NCBI RefSeq assembly: GCF_028735875.1
Contig: NZ_CP117834.1
Coordinates: 1,786,001 to 1,850,000, forward strand
Direction of reading: 5' to 3'
DNA: 64,000 bases
Source: Shouchella hunanensis
GTDB lineage: Bacteria > Bacillota > Bacilli > Bacillales > Bacillaceae_D
Under the pieces are notes generated by a model. The model was not told the DNA's origin and ran no database searches. It was given only the letters and a program-made list of their open reading frames with translations. Below, one piece after another: positions 34,323 to 42,792 of this stretch. The position numbers and the translations under genes are program-made. Within the stretch, counting starts at the first letter, position 1; each line of letters begins with the position of its first letter.

Positions 34323-34513
34323 TGTCTCCAGGGCTGCTGTATGTTGATAGGTGGTGGGGGTAATTCTCTGTTCACAAACGACTCTGTATGAGGGTATTGA
34401 TGAACGTGTCGGTAGACTTTATTTGTGACATAGTGAGTAACGACAGGTTGAATTTCACGGACAACATATTCTTCTACATGTGGTCGTTGTAGGTGCTTAG
34501 GTCGATGAAACAT
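34310..34513 (-). CDS. CotD-like inner spore coat protein
   Basis: A 67-residue protein rich in His, Pro, Tyr and Val, from ATG 34513 behind AAAGGAGGT. The segment VVTHYVTNKVYRHVHQYPH followed by TESFVN matches the CotD family, in which a PH-x-N/S-x-V core sits between His-rich ends. CotD is an inner-coat protein made in the mother cell. A sigma-K-like promoter lies just upstream, supporting the assignment. The gene is isolated between YkuK and the AI-2E transporter. Confidence 0.75.
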   Translation of the reverse strand: MFHRPKHLQRPHVEEYVVREIQPVVTHYVTNKVYRHVHQYPHTESFVNRELPPPPINIQQPWRQPPR

Positions 34514-34538
34514 CTACACATACCTCCTTTGCTATATG

Positions 34539-34568
34539 TAGTCTATGTGGAAATGGTAAAAGCGGTAT
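34539..34568 (-). promoter_or_regulatory. sigma-K-like promoter of cotD-like gene
   Basis: On the minus strand, CATAGACTA (34539-34547) matches the sigma-K -10 consensus CATANNNTA exactly. ATACC at 34564-34568 supplies an AC -35 at about 16-17 bases. Confidence 0.65.
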
Positions 34569-34604
34569 AGGCGTATACGTACCCATACAGAACAGGTATG
34601 AAAT

Positions 34605-34640
34605 AAAGACCGTTTCGCGTTTTGCGAAACGGTCTTTATA
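34605..34640 (-). terminator. terminator of AI-2E family gene
   Basis: GACCGTTTCGC and GCGAAACGGTC form an 11-bp stem; TTTATTT follows on the minus strand. Confidence 0.85.
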
Positions 34641-34641
34641 A

Positions 34642-35736
34642 TCAAGTTCTCTTTGGGGTGGATCGCATTCGAATTCGTATTAATCGATACGTATGCTGCA
34701 CAATGACCTTACCAACCGCATAAGTCGGTACAGCAAGTAGAATGCCAATAAAGCCTGCGAGTTGGCTCGCTACAAGTAAGACGAAAATAATGGTCAGTGG
34801 GTGAACAGCAAGTTGGCGTCCCATGATTTGTGGAGAGAACACATTGCTTTCAATTTGCTGAATAATTACGACACCGCCAATAACGAGCAGCGCTGTAAAA
34901 GGTGAATCAAATAATGCGACCACAACAGCTGGAGCAGTCCCGATCCAAGGTCCAATAAAGGGAATAACGTTTGTAAATAAGGCAACAAGTGCTAAGATTA
35001 ACGCGTAATCTAAGCCTAAAATTAAGTACCAAATTAAACAAAGTACCCCAACACATGCACTCACAAGGAGCTGTCCTTGAATATAACTACTTAATGCATT
35101 ATCTAAATCGCTTAATACGCGCTTACCTTCTTCTTGTTCTCTTGCTGGAAATTGATTAATGACCATCATTGGTGCTTTGTTTCCTTCTTTAAGCATGTAG
35201 AACAGAACAAAAGGGATAATCACAACGACAATAACAAAGTTTGCTACCGCACCAATAAAGGATCCGATGCTATCAACGGCAGATTCTAAATAACCTTGCA
35301 AGTTCTCCGATAAGGTATTCGAAATATTCTCGAGAGAAAAATCCATGGAGTCGAGCACATTTTGAAAGGCTGGCTGTTCTTGTAAGCCTTCAAAGAATTC
35401 TTGTACCATGTTTGCGTACCTTGGAATGTTGTTAACAAACGACATAATTTGGTTCTGAATGATTGGTCCTATATACAGCACGGCGCTTGTTAATAGACCG
35501 ATTAAAACAAGAAACACAATTAAGATTGAAACGCCACGATGTATTTTTTTACTGAGTATATTAACGAACGGTCTCAGTAAGTAATAGATAATGAGCGCAA
35601 TGACAATTGGAGCAAACAATGTCTGAAACAAAACCGCTATTGGCCTGAAAATAAAATCTACGAGCGAGCCTAAATAGATAATCAGAAAAATAATGATAAT
35701 CCAACAAGCGAATCGAAACGCTTTACTCTCCATCAA
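34642..35736 (-). CDS. AI-2E (YdiK/PerM) family membrane transporter
   Basis: A protein of about 364 residues with eight membrane helices. The start is uncertain: TTG 35736 has AAGGAGGG at 10 bases, ATG 35733 is 3 bases on, and ATG 35769 lacks a site. The family pattern is a helix pair, a long extracellular domain (about 60-140), then the C-terminal block ALILALVALFTNVIPFIGP, with GTAPAVVVALFDSP and QLAVHPLTIIFVLL. Members are proposed exporters of autoinducer-2 or Na+(Li+)/H+ antiporters, the latter shown for some alkaliphile homologues. Confidence 0.88.
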   Translation of the reverse strand: MMESKAFRFACWIIIIFLIIYLGSLVDFIFRPIAVLFQTLFAPIVIALIIYYLLRPFVNILSKKIHRGVSILIVFLVLIGLLTSAVLYIGPIIQNQIMSFVNNIPRYANMVQEFFEGLQEQPAFQNVLDSMDFSLENISNTLSENLQGYLESAVDSIGSFIGAVANFVIVVVIIPFVLFYMLKEGNKAPMMVINQFPAREQEEGKRVLSDLDNALSSYIQGQLLVSACVGVLCLIWYLILGLDYALILALVALFTNVIPFIGPWIGTAPAVVVALFDSPFTALLVIGGVVIIQQIESNVFSPQIMGRQLAVHPLTIIFVLLVASQLAGFIGILLAVPTYAVGKVIVQHTYRLIRIRMRSTPKRT

Positions 35737-35905
35737 GGTATGTATGCCCTCCTTCCATTTCCTTCTCATGTGTATTCAAAAGAGATTTGTAAAAACACTA
35801 TATCACAAAATACCTGAAATCCAATGAAATTTCCATTTCTACAGTTTGAAGTTGCTAGAATAGGGAATATCTCAAATACTATGATCCACTAAAAGGGTGA
35901 GCGCA

Positions 35906-37444
35906 ATGCGAATAGTAACCGGAGAAGAAATGGCAAGCGTTGAAGCGATTACCATGAATAAAATTGGTTTACCTGGTGTTGTGTTAATGGAAAATGCAGG
36001 CAGAGAGATTGCCCGTAAGCTGATCGAGCAGTACGGTGATAAACGCTATTTACTATTAATAGGTGCAGGGAATAATGGCGGAGACGGTTTTGCTGTTGCA
36101 CGAATGCTAATGGAGCAAGGGATCACTGTCATGACATGTATTATACCGGATGAAAGTCGCTTCGGTGGGGATGCAAAGCAACACAAGCGAATATATGAGC
36201 AGAGTGGTTACAGATGGAAGTACTGGCATGATATCGAGTCAGAATGGTTGGAACTGCTTTGCGAAATAGATGTTATTGTTGATGCGATGATCGGAACTGG
36301 GATAAAGGGTTCGCTAAAAGATCCTTATCCAGCTATTATAAAACAACTAAATCGGTCACAGAAGGAGATTGTATCCATTGATTTACCGACTGGCGTACCG
36401 GCAGATGAAACAGCGATTGCTCATGAAGCGGTGTATGCAGGCAAGACGTATTCATTACAGCTCATGAAGCTAAGCTATTTTTTAGAAGCGACAAAACCAT
36501 TTTACGGGAAGATGGAAGTGTTGCCAATTGGTGTGCCACCAGCTACGTTCAAGCACCTTGAAAAGCAACGTTGCGTATGGGGAGAGGAAGAAGTTTTTCA
36601 TAGCTGGTTTACCTCTAGTTCGTTTGCACATAAAGGGAAGAATGGTCGGATTGGTATTATCGCCGGAAATGACAACATGCCTGGTGCAGCAAGTCTTGTC
36701 ACGACGGCGGCGGTCCAAAGTGGTGCAGGCTTAACAACTGTTGGAACAACCCGTCCTGTCATCCAAGCCATTGCCACTCATGTGAAAGAGGCAATGTTTA
36801 CGACGCTATCCTCGGATAAAGACGGGATATTGGCTCCTACAGAAAGCGAACTGTTAGCATTTTATGAGAATAAGACGGTTTTAACAATTGGACCAGGTAT
36901 TGGAAGAGGAGGGCATGTGAAGGACGTTGTCTCACATGCGATTACTCATTTTAAAGGACCATTAATTTTAGATGCAGATGCTTTACATGTCGTTCCAAGC
37001 TGTCTTGAGTCCATACGTAAGCGTCAAGCACCTTTAATTATAACGCCCCACCCTGGAGAGATGTCGATGCTGACAGGCTATGGAGTCGAGCACATAAAGC
37101 AAAGGCGATTTGAAGTTGCTGAGGCGTTCGCACGGACAAATGGGATCTATGTCGTTTTAAAGGGACCTCATACGATTGTAGCGATGCCTGATGGCTTCCT
37201 GACTGTCAATATGTCAGGGAATGAAGGGTTAGCTAAAGGGGGATCGGGTGACGTATTAACTGGTATGATAACTGCATTGGTTACGAGGCAAAAAACGCAA
37301 GTCGCTTTATCGACTTCTGTTTATTTACACGGTTATGCAGCTGATTTATATAAAGAAGAAGGATGGAGTACAGATAGCATTACGCCAAGTCATTTAATTG
37401 CTAAACTGCCGGATGCGTTTAAAGTGGTAACATCAAAGTCATGA
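35906..37444 (+). CDS. nnr: bifunctional NAD(P)HX epimerase/ADP-dependent dehydratase
   Basis: A 512-residue repair enzyme for hydrated NADH and NADPH. ATG 35906 is preceded by AAGGGTGA; GTG 35897 is an alternative. The N-terminal epimerase domain (about 1-215, YjeF_N) shows VLMENAGREIA, GAGNNGGDGFAVAR and DAMIGTG. The C-terminal kinase-like dehydratase (about 225-510) has GRIGIIAGNDNMPGAAS, TIGPGIGRG, ITPHPGEMSML and the anion-hole motif GGSGDVLTGM. The protein length and domain order are standard. Confidence 0.95.
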   Translation: MRIVTGEEMASVEAITMNKIGLPGVVLMENAGREIARKLIEQYGDKRYLLLIGAGNNGGDGFAVARMLMEQGITVMTCIIPDESRFGGDAKQHKRIYEQSGYRWKYWHDIESEWLELLCEIDVIVDAMIGTGIKGSLKDPYPAIIKQLNRSQKEIVSIDLPTGVPADETAIAHEAVYAGKTYSLQLMKLSYFLEATKPFYGKMEVLPIGVPPATFKHLEKQRCVWGEEEVFHSWFTSSSFAHKGKNGRIGIIAGNDNMPGAASLVTTAAVQSGAGLTTVGTTRPVIQAIATHVKEAMFTTLSSDKDGILAPTESELLAFYENKTVLTIGPGIGRGGHVKDVVSHAITHFKGPLILDADALHVVPSCLESIRKRQAPLIITPHPGEMSMLTGYGVEHIKQRRFEVAEAFARTNGIYVVLKGPHTIVAMPDGFLTVNMSGNEGLAKGGSGDVLTGMITALVTRQKTQVALSTSVYLHGYAADLYKEEGWSTDSITPSHLIAKLPDAFKVVTSKS

Positions 37445-37499
37445 TAGTGGGTAAAACTGGGCATACTGATACAATCATAGGAAAAGGAGTCTAGACACA

Positions 37500-38087
37500 A
37501 TGAAAAAAACACCATTTATGTATATGACGGTATTTACTGCTCTATCACTGCTCGCTGCTTGTAATCAAGATGAGGGTCCAGGTGAAATGAACCCTAACCC
37601 AGAGCCTGGAACTGTAGAAGAAGACAATGGCGCACAAGAGAATGAAACGATGATGTCGTATATTCGTTTAGATGATGCGCTACAACATTTTAACAATGCG
37701 TTTCCAGATGCATCACTTACATCTGTTAAGTACGATGCTCAAAATCTACATTATGAATTAGATGGTATAGATGACGATTCCGAATATGAACTGGTTATAC
37801 ATGCAGAAACGGAAGAAGAGATCAATCAACAAACAGAACCTCTCGATGCTGAAGATGCTGGAGGTGTTGAACGTGAAAGAGAAGCCATTGAGTTAGAGGG
37901 TTTAATTGAACCAACTGATGCTGTAGGGACTGCTCAAAATGAAATTTCTGGTGCGATGAGAAGTTGGGAGCTCGAACGAGACGGAAACCGAATTTACTAT
38001 GAAGTGAAAATTGAAGTAGACCAGGAAGAACACGAAGTAACCATTGATGCCGAATCCGGAGAGATTATTGAAATTGATCGAGATTAA
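37500..38087 (+). CDS. PepSY-domain lipoprotein
   Basis: A 195-residue exported lipoprotein with AAAAGGAG before ATG 37500. The signal peptide ends at the lipobox LLAAC (Cys about 21). An acidic linker (residues 22-60) leads to two PepSY-like repeats: DDALQHFNNAFPDASLTSVKYD with YELDGIDDDSEYELVIHAET, and TAQNEISGAMRSWELERDG with IYYEVKI, EHEVTIDAESGEI. PepSY domains often bind or inhibit proteases on the cell surface. No protease gene is adjacent. Confidence 0.85.
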   Translation: MKKTPFMYMTVFTALSLLAACNQDEGPGEMNPNPEPGTVEEDNGAQENETMMSYIRLDDALQHFNNAFPDASLTSVKYDAQNLHYELDGIDDDSEYELVIHAETEEEINQQTEPLDAEDAGGVEREREAIELEGLIEPTDAVGTAQNEISGAMRSWELERDGNRIYYEVKIEVDQEEHEVTIDAESGEIIEIDRD

Positions 38088-38092
38088 AAGAG

Positions 38093-38133
38093 TGTAAGGT
38101 GCTTATGTAACAAATAGGCACCTTATTTTTTAT
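38093..38133 (+). terminator. terminator of PepSY lipoprotein gene
   Basis: TAAGGTGC and GCACCTTA around a 15-base loop, followed by TTTTTT. Confidence 0.8.
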
Positions 38134-38184
38134 GCTTCTTACGATAAATGCTATGATTGGATAAAGACAATAGGGGGGGAACGA

Positions 38185-38844
38185 ATGAGTACCCATCTTT
38201 TTTTATTTGGAAGCGGGCCTCCGTTTACAGAAAAATTAGGTAAGCGTTTCGTCGAGGTCATGAGTGAGAAAACATGCATCATTTTTGTTATCGATCGACC
38301 TGGGATTAATGATTATCGTAAAATGTACGAGGGAATGTTGAAGTCGTTAGGGGTGCATTGTTTATTTCGCCCGCTGCCAGCAGTGTCAGAGCAGGGAATT
38401 TGCGATGAATTGAAGGCTTGCGGAGGGATTATAATCGGCGGTGGAAATACAGAGAAATACATAGATGAATTGGTGGAAACAACGATTGGTCCAACGATTA
38501 GAGATCAATTTCATACAGGTATTCCTGTTGCTGGGTTTTCGGCAGGCGCCATTATGAGCATGGAGAAAAGCATGATATCGGCTAAAGACCATCCAAGTAA
38601 ACGTTTAAACGTGCGGAAGGGATTAGGTTTGCAACAGCAAACACAAGTGGCCGTTCATTTTAGTGAATGGAAGGAAGAAGAACATTTACGTATGATAACG
38701 AAAGACTATGGGATTGAAGGGTTTGGTATTAATGAAAAATCTGGTATTTATTTTAAAAACGGAACAAAAGAAATGATTGAAGGATCAGGTGTTTACAAGA
38801 TTCATGCAGGTGTTTTACACAAGCTGGAGGTAGAAAACAGATGA
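38185..38844 (+). CDS. S51-family peptidase (peptidase E/cyanophycinase-like)
   Basis: A 219-residue glutamine-amidotransferase-fold serine peptidase from ATG 38185 after GGGGGGAAC. The strand LFGSGPPF, the pocket IIIGGGNTEKY, the nucleophile GFSAGAIMSM and the later EGFGINEKSGIYF block all match dipeptidase E relatives. The family cleaves Asp-X dipeptides or beta-Asp-Arg. The substrate is unknown. Its stop overlaps the next gene's ATG by 4 bases, so the two are coupled. Confidence 0.88.
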   Translation: MSTHLFLFGSGPPFTEKLGKRFVEVMSEKTCIIFVIDRPGINDYRKMYEGMLKSLGVHCLFRPLPAVSEQGICDELKACGGIIIGGGNTEKYIDELVETTIGPTIRDQFHTGIPVAGFSAGAIMSMEKSMISAKDHPSKRLNVRKGLGLQQQTQVAVHFSEWKEEEHLRMITKDYGIEGFGINEKSGIYFKNGTKEMIEGSGVYKIHAGVLHKLEVENR

Positions 38845-39347
38845 ACATCGTTTATCGGGAAGCTAGAAAAAAAGACGCAAAAAGCATGATCGACCATGTG
38901 AAGTTTGTTTTCACGGAGAACCCTACTTTTTATGGAACGCGGGCAGATGAATTTCAAATGACTATTGAACAAGAAGAACAATGGATAGAAAAACATCAGA
39001 AACATGGCTTTCTTTATTTGGCAGAAATAGATGACGTAATAGCGGGAATGATTCATTTCCTCCCTTCAAAAAGCAAACGTCTTTCCCATCAAGGTATGGT
39101 AGGCATTAGTATAAAGGAGTTTTATGCAGGGCAAGGAATTGGTACTGAATTAATGACTCGCCTTTTACGCTGGGCAAAAGCTCAAGCGAATATTGAAAAG
39201 GTCTCATTGGAAGTTTTCTCCAATAATGAACGCGGTCTTTCTTTATATAAGAAGTTAGGCTTTCAAGAGGAAGGCCGATTAAAAAGAAATGCGCGTCTTG
39301 ATGATGGTACATATGTAGATGATATTCGCATGGCGCAGTTTGTTTGA
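38841..39347 (+). CDS. GNAT acetyltransferase
   Basis: A 168-residue protein whose ATG overlaps the previous stop (ATGA), with CTGGAGG upstream. The acetyl-CoA site is EFYAGQGIGTELMTRLLRW, with the later FSNNERGLSLYKKLGF and EEGRLKRN pattern of the phosphinothricin/YhhY subgroup. The substrate is unknown; coupling to an S51 peptidase suggests a shared peptide or amino-acid role. A long hairpin follows. Confidence 0.9.
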   Translation: MNIVYREARKKDAKSMIDHVKFVFTENPTFYGTRADEFQMTIEQEEQWIEKHQKHGFLYLAEIDDVIAGMIHFLPSKSKRLSHQGMVGISIKEFYAGQGIGTELMTRLLRWAKAQANIEKVSLEVFSNNERGLSLYKKLGFQEEGRLKRNARLDDGTYVDDIRMAQFV

Positions 39348-39368
39348 GTTACATACATTCGTGTGTTT

Positions 39369-39416
39369 CGGATTTCCGGAAGCCATAGAAGGCCGAAATC
39401 CGCTCAGGTTCCTTTT
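39369..39416 (+). terminator. probable terminator of S51-GNAT pair
   Basis: CGGATTTC and GAAATCCG enclose a second stem GGAAGCC/GGCC; the tail CCTTTTTAG is only modestly T-rich. Confidence 0.6.
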
Positions 39417-39449
39417 TAGAGATTGTTACAGTGTATAGAAAGATTCAGA

Positions 39450-39480
39450 TTGACTGTTACGTTACGTTATAAGTTAGGCT
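39450..39480 (+). promoter_or_regulatory. MerR-type promoter of the ABC exporter operon
   Basis: TTGACT (39450-39455) and a weak -10 TAGGCT (39475-39480) are 19 bases apart. The spacer holds GTTACGTTACGTTA, with the TTACGT repeats seen in operators of TipA-like MerR proteins. Confidence 0.6.
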
Positions 39481-39502
39481 AAGTAGAAGAAGGGGGAATT
39501 AG

Positions 39503-40255
39503 ATGGAACTCACAATTGGTCCATTTGCAAAACAAGTAGGCACAACGGTTCGAACATTACGGTATTATGATCAAATTGGCTTACTTGTGCCACTTCGTTT
39601 GAACGATAAAAGTCAGAAGCTTTATACAAGCTTAGAATGGAAAACGTATCAGCAAATTGCTGTATGTAAATATTTAGGGATGACACTTGATGAAATTAAA
39701 GCACAGCTTGAAGATCGTATCATGAGTGGTGAAGAGTTGCTAGCCTTTCAAAAACAAGTGATTGAGAAAAAACAGACTGAATTAAATGAAACAATGAAAC
39801 TTATCACAAGGGCGCAACGTTTATATGAAGTAGAGAACCCGATTAGCGGAGTGACCGATGAATTAACATTTAGTTTATTAGATGCATTTAGGCGTGAAAA
39901 AGATCAAATTCAAGCATTTAAACAGTATTTCTCTGGTGACAAAGCGATTGTTTCACAACTAGATAAATATAACGAACCATCGTTACAGCAAACAATGGAT
40001 AAAGAAGGATTGCAGTTCTGTTTGAATGTCCATTGGGCCATGCAAAAAGGAGAAACACCGGACAGTCCTTATATAAGAGAATTGATTCAACGTTTAGTAG
40101 AACGTAACCCAGAGTTGAGAAAAATGATCGCAATTGTAAAAGATGATGCATTTATTCAAAAACATAGTGATTTGTTTAATCTGTATTTTCCAGAGGAGTT
40201 AGGCGACTTTATTTATACCGCGCTTACGAATTATATGCATGTGGAAGAGGAGTAA
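39503..40255 (+). CDS. MerR-family regulator with effector-binding C-terminus
   Basis: A 250-residue regulator from ATG 39503 behind AAGGGGG. The winged helix reads LTIGPFAKQVGTTVRTLRYYD, then IGLLVPL and SLEWKTYQQIAVCKYLGMTLDEI. After a coiled coil (about 80-115) a C-terminal TipAS-like helical domain (about 120-245) would bind a drug. The stop is 4 bases before the ABC exporter's ATG, and the promoter has the over-long MerR spacer. It therefore probably activates its own operon when a toxic ligand is present. Confidence 0.88.
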   Translation: MELTIGPFAKQVGTTVRTLRYYDQIGLLVPLRLNDKSQKLYTSLEWKTYQQIAVCKYLGMTLDEIKAQLEDRIMSGEELLAFQKQVIEKKQTELNETMKLITRAQRLYEVENPISGVTDELTFSLLDAFRREKDQIQAFKQYFSGDKAIVSQLDKYNEPSLQQTMDKEGLQFCLNVHWAMQKGETPDSPYIRELIQRLVERNPELRKMIAIVKDDAFIQKHSDLFNLYFPEELGDFIYTALTNYMHVEEE

Positions 40256-40259
40256 TGAA

Positions 40260-42002
40260 ATGGAAGAGAAACAGCATCAATCCATTAATATCAAAGCGTT
40301 TATTGCCATGATTCGGCCATTCTTACCACGAAAGCTATTGCTTGTGCTTGCAGTCGTCCTTGTTGTTTTTGAGACGGCGCTTGCTCTCATTGTACCGCTG
40401 TTAACCATGAACTTTATTGATGAGATGACGGTGATCGGGTTTGAGTGGTCAACCATAGCCTTATTAGGAGCTGTATTTTTAGCGCAGTTAGTTATGTCAG
40501 GAATCGCCATCTATACAATGGTCTATATCGGTCAAAAGGTCGTTTATTCTTTAAGAGAAACGGCTTGGAAGCGGATCTTGCACTTACCTGTTTCATTTTT
40601 TGATCGTCATTCATCAGGAGAAATGATGAGTCGCATGACGAATGATACCCTTGTCATTAAAGACTTTATGACGATGCAATTAATTCCTTTTATTTCGGGA
40701 TTAATCTCTATTATCGGTTCAATTATTATTCTGTTTGTTTTAGACTGGAAAATTACCCTTATGATGCTAGCGGTAGTACCAGCATCCTTACTTGTCATGA
40801 TGCCACTAGGTAGAAAAATGTATCGTGTCTCCCGCTCCTTACAGGATGAAACAGCTTCATTCCAAGGTGATTTAGGACGTGTGCTCGCTGATATTCGTCT
40901 TGTAAAGGCGTCTTTAGCTGAAGATCAAGAGAAACAAGTAGGCATTAATCGAATGGCAAATCTATTTGGTTTCGGTTTACGTGAAGGAAAGATCATGGCT
41001 GTCATCCAGCCAATTATGATGAGTTTAATGCTTATTATGCTCGTTGTGATTTTTGGTTATGGTGGAATGCGTGTTGCGGCTGACACATTAACAGCAGGGG
41101 CTCTTGTTGCCATTATCTTTTATTTATTTCAAATATCTGTTCCATTTACGCAGATGGCCAACTTCTTTACGCAATTACAGAAAGCACTGGGTGCAAGCGA
41201 ACGGATGGAAACCATATTGAGTGCAGAAGTAGAACAAGATTCGTTAGAGACAACGAATACGGTTGAACAACTTGATGCGTTAGCCTTTCAAGATGTGTCG
41301 TTCCAGTATGCTGATGACAAAAAAATTCTTCAGCATGTTACCTTTACAGCTCGGGTTGGTGAAATGACAGCTTTTGTAGGCCCGAGTGGGGCTGGGAAAA
41401 CGACGTTGTTCTCACTCATTGAACGATTCTATTTGCCAACAGATGGAACCATTCAGTACCGTGGTGTGTCAACAGCATCTATACCTCTTAATGAATGGAG
41501 AGAGAAGATTGCATATGTTTCACAAGACTCTCCTATTATGTCAGGGACGATACGAAGCAATTTAACGTATGGGTTGGAGCATGTTCCCAACGACTTTGTC
41601 GAGGAGGCCGTGCATGCTGCCAATTTAAAACAGTTTTTAGAAGGATTGCCTGATGGATTAGAAACAGAGGTTGGAGAGAGAGGCATTCGTTTATCAGGTG
41701 GCCAAAAACAGCGACTCGCTATTGCAAGGGCAATGATACGAAATCCTAAAATTTTGCTTCTTGATGAAGCAACCGCACACTTGGATAGCGCGTCAGAAAA
41801 GCTCGTTCAAGAAGCACTTGAACGATTAATGACTGGACGTACAACGTTAGTCATTGCACACCGACTTGCGACTGTCCGCAACGCTGATCAATTAATTGTA
41901 CTAGAAGGTGGCAAAGTAACAGGTTCAGGAACTCATCAAGAATTGTTAGAGAAACACAGCTTGTATCAAGAGCTTGTTAAGCAGCAGCTTCATGTAGATT
42001 AA
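40260..42002 (+). CDS. ABC exporter, fused membrane and ATPase domains
   Basis: A 580-residue half-transporter acting as a dimer, with GAAGAGGAG before ATG 40260. Six membrane helices (about 20-300) precede the ATPase: Walker A GPSGAGKTTLF, Q-loop YVSQDSP, signature RLSGGQKQRLAIARA, Walker B ILLLDEATAHLD and H-loop VIAHRLAT. It resembles BmrA-type multidrug exporters. Coupling to a MerR regulator with a drug-type domain supports export of an antimicrobial, but the substrate is unknown. Confidence 0.94.
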   Translation: MEEKQHQSINIKAFIAMIRPFLPRKLLLVLAVVLVVFETALALIVPLLTMNFIDEMTVIGFEWSTIALLGAVFLAQLVMSGIAIYTMVYIGQKVVYSLRETAWKRILHLPVSFFDRHSSGEMMSRMTNDTLVIKDFMTMQLIPFISGLISIIGSIIILFVLDWKITLMMLAVVPASLLVMMPLGRKMYRVSRSLQDETASFQGDLGRVLADIRLVKASLAEDQEKQVGINRMANLFGFGLREGKIMAVIQPIMMSLMLIMLVVIFGYGGMRVAADTLTAGALVAIIFYLFQISVPFTQMANFFTQLQKALGASERMETILSAEVEQDSLETTNTVEQLDALAFQDVSFQYADDKKILQHVTFTARVGEMTAFVGPSGAGKTTLFSLIERFYLPTDGTIQYRGVSTASIPLNEWREKIAYVSQDSPIMSGTIRSNLTYGLEHVPNDFVEEAVHAANLKQFLEGLPDGLETEVGERGIRLSGGQKQRLAIARAMIRNPKILLLDEATAHLDSASEKLVQEALERLMTGRTTLVIAHRLATVRNADQLIVLEGGKVTGSGTHQELLEKHSLYQELVKQQLHVD

Positions 42003-42003
42003 A

Positions 42004-42052
42004 GAAAGCGATCGCGACCTACCGTTAAAGAGGCGCGATCGCTTTTTTTAGG
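42004..42052 (+). terminator. terminator of the MerR-ABC operon
   Basis: AAGCGATCGCG and CGCGATCGCTT form the stem, then TTTTTT. It ends at the stop codon of the convergent DinB gene. Confidence 0.88.
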
Positions 42053-42548
42053 CATTTGGAAAAGACGGATCTGATTTTAATTCCCGGATTTGATTAATAT
42101 GGCGTTGCTCGTGATATGTCCGTAAGTCAACCCATTGTTGTAGAGATAAACGACCAAAGACAGGATGCTTTGCTGATTGTTTATCAAGTCGATCCTGTTC
42201 AGTAGACGCCACTTCTTCGTCAAGTAGCTGCTTTTCTTGCTGTAACCGCTCAAGCAAGGTAGTTTTAAAAAACGGGCCAGGGTTAGGGGCGACGATATCT
42301 GGAGCTTCAATTTTAATTGAACGGTCTAATGCTCGTTCAATTGGTTTAATCGGTGCTTCGTCTTCTTTATTTTTGGTTAGCGTGTATTGCAACGTTAATA
42401 AGACTTGATGATCCATTTTAATTAAGTGATCACATACTTCTCCAATGGTCCAATTCGATTTAATACGAAAGTTAAGCTGTTCGTCTGTCAAAGCATCTAG
42501 TTCTTGTACTAATTGATTTCGAACATCCATTCTACTTACGTTAGGCAT
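42048..42548 (-). CDS. DinB-family protein (DinB_2 type)
   Basis: A 166-residue protein; ATG 42548 follows AAAAAGGAG, while the open frame to 42629 has no site. DinB-type features are WTIGEVCDHLIKMDHQVL near residue 35 and RTYHEQRHINQIREL near the C-terminus, giving three His for a metal. The central region (PGPFFKTTLLERL) resembles DinB_2 proteins. Function unknown, possibly thiol-dependent. Confidence 0.82.
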   Translation of the reverse strand: MPNVSRMDVRNQLVQELDALTDEQLNFRIKSNWTIGEVCDHLIKMDHQVLLTLQYTLTKNKEDEAPIKPIERALDRSIKIEAPDIVAPNPGPFFKTTLLERLQQEKQLLDEEVASTEQDRLDKQSAKHPVFGRLSLQQWVDLRTYHEQRHINQIRELKSDPSFPNA

Positions 42549-42620
42549 ATCGCATGTCTCCTTTTTCAATCGATGTAGCTTGTTTTCGCTATTAACCGTG
42601 AAAGTCCTTGTCCCTTTTTG

Positions 42621-42648
42621 TTGAATCAAAGTGATTTTAGTGTAAAAT
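42621..42648 (+). promoter_or_regulatory. possible promoter of the cat leader
   Basis: TTGAAT (42621-42626), 16-base spacer, TAAAAT (42643-42648), about 83 bases before the leader ATG. Confidence 0.55.
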
Positions 42649-42730
42649 ACGATAAAAGATAACCTATCATCACGCGATGGTACAGTCGTTCAGTTAATCG
42701 TAAAAGTCACTGTCATAAAGGAGTGAGTAG

Positions 42731-42760
42731 ATGGTTAAAACAGATAAGCTAGCCTCCTAA
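42731..42760 (+). CDS. cat leader peptide (translation attenuation)
   Basis: A nine-codon ORF, MVKTDKLAS, with AAAGGAGTG upstream. It begins with the same MVKTD as the leader of cat-86, whose nascent peptide inhibits peptidyl transferase. Chloramphenicol stalls the ribosome near codon 6. The last codons, GCC-TCC-TAA, are the left arm of a hairpin that hides the cat ribosome binding site. Too short for ORF callers. Confidence 0.88.
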   Translation: MVKTDKLAS

Positions 42761-42786
42761 ACTAGAAACGATTTCATTTAGGAGGC
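42752..42786 (+). promoter_or_regulatory. attenuator hairpin sequestering the cat ribosome binding site
   Basis: GCCTCCTAA (42752-42760) pairs perfectly with TTAGGAGGC (42778-42786); the right arm contains the AGGAGG site of cat at 42780-42785. A ribosome stalled in the leader would open it. Confidence 0.9.
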
Positions 42787-42792
42787 GGAAAT

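Noticed and set aside
42004-42052. GCGATCGC palindrome as a HIP1-like or methylation element
   Set aside because: It forms the stem of an ordinary terminator with a T run and occurs in one obvious place only.
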